Shown piece after piece: positions 61,797 to 64,000 of a DNA stretch of 64,000 nucleotides. Origin of the DNA: Paenibacillaceae bacterium (GTDB lineage Bacteria > Bacillota > Bacilli > Paenibacillales > NBRC-103111). Position 1 is the stretch's first letter; each line of letters opens with the position of its first letter. The notes beneath the pieces are model-generated. The model was not told where the DNA came from. It was given only the letters and a program-made list of their open reading frames with translations, and ran no database searches. The DNA is taken from NCBI GenBank assembly GCA_029256185.1, contig JAQSYI010000038.1, forward strand, positions 1-64,000, in the 5' to 3' direction. A program made the position numbers and the translations under genes.

Positions 61797-61831
61797 AAAG
61801 TGCCCCCCTAGTGTCGGGCACTTTTTATTTT
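61797..61831 (+). terminator. Attenuator of pyrG (leader terminator)
   Basis: AAAGTGCCC pairs with GGGCACTTT, followed by TTATTTTTTT, 40 bases before the pyrG start. The 5' arm runs into CCCCCC, which could pair with slippage-added G residues at the transcript start and prevent termination when CTP is low. Confidence 0.82.
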
Positions 61832-61870
61832 TTTGCCAAAAATCGCATGATAATGCAGGGGGTTAATCCA

Positions 61871-63472
61871 GTGACGAAGTATATTTTTGTGACGGGCGGT
61901 GTTGTGTCTTCCTTGGGCAAGGGCATCACTGCTGCATCTCTTGGCAGGCTCTTGAAGAACCGGGGTCTGAAGGTGACCATTCAGAAATTTGATCCGTACA
62001 TCAACGTGGATCCGGGTACCATGAGTCCCTATCAGCACGGTGAAGTATTCGTAACGGATGACGGTGCCGAGACGGATCTCGATCTGGGGCATTACGAGCG
62101 CTTTATCGACATCAACTTGTCCAAGAACAGCAACGTGACCACAGGCAAAATCTATTCTTCCGTCATCACCAAAGAGCGCCGCGGCGAATATCTGGGCGGC
62201 ACTGTTCAGGTTATCCCCCATATAACCAATGAGATCAAGGACCGGGTGTTCCGGGCGGGGCGGGAAGCCCAATCTGACGTGGTAATCACAGAGATCGGCG
62301 GTACGGTCGGCGACATCGAAAGCCTGCCCTTCCTGGAAGCCATCCGCCAGATCAAAAGCGATATTGGCCGGGACAACGTCATGTATATCCACGTTACGCT
62401 GATTCCTTATCTGAAAGCGGCAGGCGAAGTGAAGACCAAGCCTACCCAGCACAGCGTTAAGGAACTGCGCAGCATCGGGATTCAGCCCAATGTGATCGTC
62501 TGCCGGACCGAGCATCCTCTTGCTGAGGACTTGAAGCGCAAGATTGGCTTGTTCTGCGATATCGACGCCAATGCAGTCATCGAATGCCTGGACGCAGATA
62601 CGCTGTATGATGTCCCCCTTATGATGCGTGAACAAGGGTTGGATGACATTGTAGTCAATCACTTGAAGCTCACGACCAACGCTCCCGATATGACGGAATG
62701 GGAGGCTATGGTGCAGAAGGTGAAGCAGCTGAAGCATTCCACCGAGATTGCCATCGTAGGCAAGTATGTGGCGCTGCATGATGCGTATCTCTCCATCGTG
62801 GAAGCCTTGTCCCATGCCGGATTCGCCTGCGACTCGGAGGTAAATATCCGTTGGGTCAATGCGGAGGATGTATACGAGCATAATGTGGATGAGCTCTTGG
62901 GAGGCGTTGCCGGTATTCTGGTGCCGGGCGGCTTCGGCGACCGGGGCATTGAAGGCAAGATCATGGCGATCAAGTACGCCCGTGAGCAGCGGATTCCGTT
63001 CTTCGGCATCTGCTTGGGCATGCAGGTCGCTGTGGTGGAATACGCCCGCAGCGTGCTTGGCCTGGAAGGGGCGAACAGCTCCGAGATCAACCCTACAACC
63101 AATTATCCGGTTATCGATCTGCTTCCGGAGCAGAAGGACATCGAGGATATGGGCGGCACCATGCGCCTTGGGCTGTACCCCTGCAAGATTGCGCCGGGTT
63201 CCCTGGCGGAGAGCTGCTATGCCGATGAACTGATCTATGAGCGCCACCGTCACCGGTATGAGTTCAACAATGCTTACCGGGATGCTTTCGAGCAGGCCGG
63301 ATTCCGGATTTCGGGAACCTCTCCTGACGGCCGCCTGGTGGAAATGATCGAATTGCCTGACCATCCGTGGTTCCTGGCCGTCCAGTTCCATCCGGAGTTC
63401 ACCTCCCGTCCGAACCGGCCTCAGGCGCTGTTCCGCGAATTCGTGCACGCGGCCTTCCAGCTTACTCACTAA
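61871..63472 (+). CDS. pyrG: CTP synthase
   Basis: 533 residues. Makes CTP from UTP, ATP and glutamine. The synthase domain begins TKYIFVTGGVVSSLGKG (ATP loop) and holds PYINVDPGTMSPYQHGEVFVTDDGAETDLDLGHYERF. The glutaminase domain has the catalytic triad C381 (GICLGMQ), H507 and E509 (FHPEF). GTG start at 61871, eight bases after AGGGGG; an upstream in-frame TTG at 61760 is inside the leader. Controlled by the attenuator just before it. Confidence 0.96.
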   Translation: MTKYIFVTGGVVSSLGKGITAASLGRLLKNRGLKVTIQKFDPYINVDPGTMSPYQHGEVFVTDDGAETDLDLGHYERFIDINLSKNSNVTTGKIYSSVITKERRGEYLGGTVQVIPHITNEIKDRVFRAGREAQSDVVITEIGGTVGDIESLPFLEAIRQIKSDIGRDNVMYIHVTLIPYLKAAGEVKTKPTQHSVKELRSIGIQPNVIVCRTEHPLAEDLKRKIGLFCDIDANAVIECLDADTLYDVPLMMREQGLDDIVVNHLKLTTNAPDMTEWEAMVQKVKQLKHSTEIAIVGKYVALHDAYLSIVEALSHAGFACDSEVNIRWVNAEDVYEHNVDELLGGVAGILVPGGFGDRGIEGKIMAIKYAREQRIPFFGICLGMQVAVVEYARSVLGLEGANSSEINPTTNYPVIDLLPEQKDIEDMGGTMRLGLYPCKIAPGSLAESCYADELIYERHRHRYEFNNAYRDAFEQAGFRISGTSPDGRLVEMIELPDHPWFLAVQFHPEFTSRPNRPQALFREFVHAAFQLTH

Positions 63473-63476
63473 ACAA

Positions 63477-63483
63477 ATCGACA
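63477..63483. promoter_or_regulatory. Near-consensus 0A box
   Basis: ATCGACA differs from the Spo0A site TTCGACA at one base. It lies about 40 bases upstream of the sigma-H-type promoter of the spo0F gene. Confidence 0.4.
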
Positions 63484-63519
63484 ATTGTTGTAAAATTTCC
63501 GAAATCCTCATGAATTGCA

Positions 63520-63550
63520 AGCAGGAATTCACTGGTTCAATAGCGAATGT
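63520..63550 (+). promoter_or_regulatory. Sigma-H promoter of the spo0F gene
   Basis: AGCAGGAATT (63520-63529), 12 bases, AGCGAATGT (63542-63550) matches the sigma-H pattern RnAGGAWWW-N11-12-RnnGAATWW. The B. subtilis spo0F gene is also sigma-H transcribed. Confidence 0.75.
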
Positions 63551-63621
63551 ATACCCATTGATTGGAATTGATGGCTTTTTATGCACGGGAGCTGGTCTTT
63601 CTTAATTAGGGAGGGTATAAG

Positions 63622-64000
63622 TTGGACAAGAAGATTCTCATTGTCGATGACCAGAACGGAATTCGGGTGTTGTTGGTTGAGGTGTTCAGTGTAGAAGGCT
63701 ACAAGACATTCCAGGCCGGAAACGGGAAGCTGGCTTTGGAAATCGTCCGCAAGGAATCCCCGGACCTGGTGCTGCTGGATATGAAGATACCGGGTATGGA
63801 TGGACTGGATATCCTGAAGCATATCAAGCAGATCGATTCATCCATCAAGGTCATCATGATGACCGCCTACGGGGAATTGGATATGATCAAGGAAGCGACG
63901 GATTTGGGGGCATTGACTCACTTCACCAAGCCCTTCGATATTGATGAACTGCGGATTGCCGTCAATTCGGAGCTTCGGCATCCCGGCTCCAGTGCGAGCT
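63622..64000 (+). CDS. spo0F: Spo0F-type sporulation phosphorelay response regulator (partial)
   Basis: The reading frame starts at TTG 63622 after GGGAGGG and stays open for 126 codons to the window edge. It is a single receiver domain: ILIVDDQNGIR, D53 in LLDMKIPGMDGLD, MMTAYGELDMI, GALTHFTKPFDIDEL, nearly collinear with B. subtilis Spo0F through residue 120. It passes phosphate from sensor kinases to Spo0B. At the position of B. subtilis Tyr13 it has Asn. Lies downstream of pyrG, as in Bacillus. Confidence 0.93.
   Translation, partial: MDKKILIVDDQNGIRVLLVEVFSVEGYKTFQAGNGKLALEIVRKESPDLVLLDMKIPGMDGLDILKHIKQIDSSIKVIMMTAYGELDMIKEATDLGALTHFTKPFDIDELRIAVNSELRHPGSSAS

Overview
The window looks like the chromosome of an endospore-forming Firmicute of the Paenibacillus type. 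The evidence is a spo0F-type regulator at the right edge, gerP-type spore germination genes, Gln/Asn-rich coat proteins, an SLH-domain protein, several AraC-type and YesMN-like regulators serving sugar ABC transporters, and moderately GC-rich coding sequence with strong AGGAGG ribosome binding sites. I see no rRNA, tRNA, phage, CRISPR array or intact insertion sequence.

Layout. Positions 1-9,200 hold an amino-acid permease, two small membrane proteins, a YtrA-like GntR/ABC operon with two palindromic operators, deoC divergent from an RpiR-type regulator, and a short gerP-like set behind a good sigma-K promoter match. Positions 9,200-21,500 hold coat proteins, manganese catalase, adenosine deaminase, a copper-amine-oxidase-N domain protein, a papain-like NlpC/P60 relative, a very large GH2 enzyme divergent from an apparently leaderless AraC gene, a nitroreductase and a rubrerythrin. 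Positions 21,700-28,400 are a membrane AraC-type regulator followed by an lplBCA-like ABC importer. Positions 28,400-41,950 carry cell-envelope and miscellaneous genes: SLH-PrcB protein, patatin, MFS pump, FabV, an NlpC/P60 hydrolase under a c-di-AMP riboswitch, M1 peptidase, an XRE-TPR regulator, a lipoprotein and YwhD.

Positions 42,000-55,700 form one coherent sugar locus: UxuA-like dehydratase, CUT1 ABC importer without its ATPase, YesM/YesN-like two-component pair, beta-mannosidase, IlvD/Edd dehydratase and a gluconokinase-type kinase. Its first two promoters share a conserved bipartite element just upstream of and overlapping the -35 box. I infer uptake and breakdown of a beta-mannoside linked to, or ending in, a sugar acid.

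The right end (55,700-64,000) holds a class A PBP, an AraC regulator, YwiB, an intracellular-type subtilase, rpoE, pyrG and spo0F. pyrG has the hallmarks of CTP-sensed reiterative-initiation attenuation (a start at GGGC and a leader terminator with a C-run). spo0F has a sigma-H promoter match and a near-consensus 0A box. Intergenic DNA carries several repeat families: 52-bp and 9-bp tandem repeats, a 67-bp direct duplication, and dispersed palindromic elements. No single element here is clearly a new defence or mobile system. The best leads are the mannoside/aldonate locus with its shared element, the riboswitch that lacks a terminator, and the leaderless regulator.
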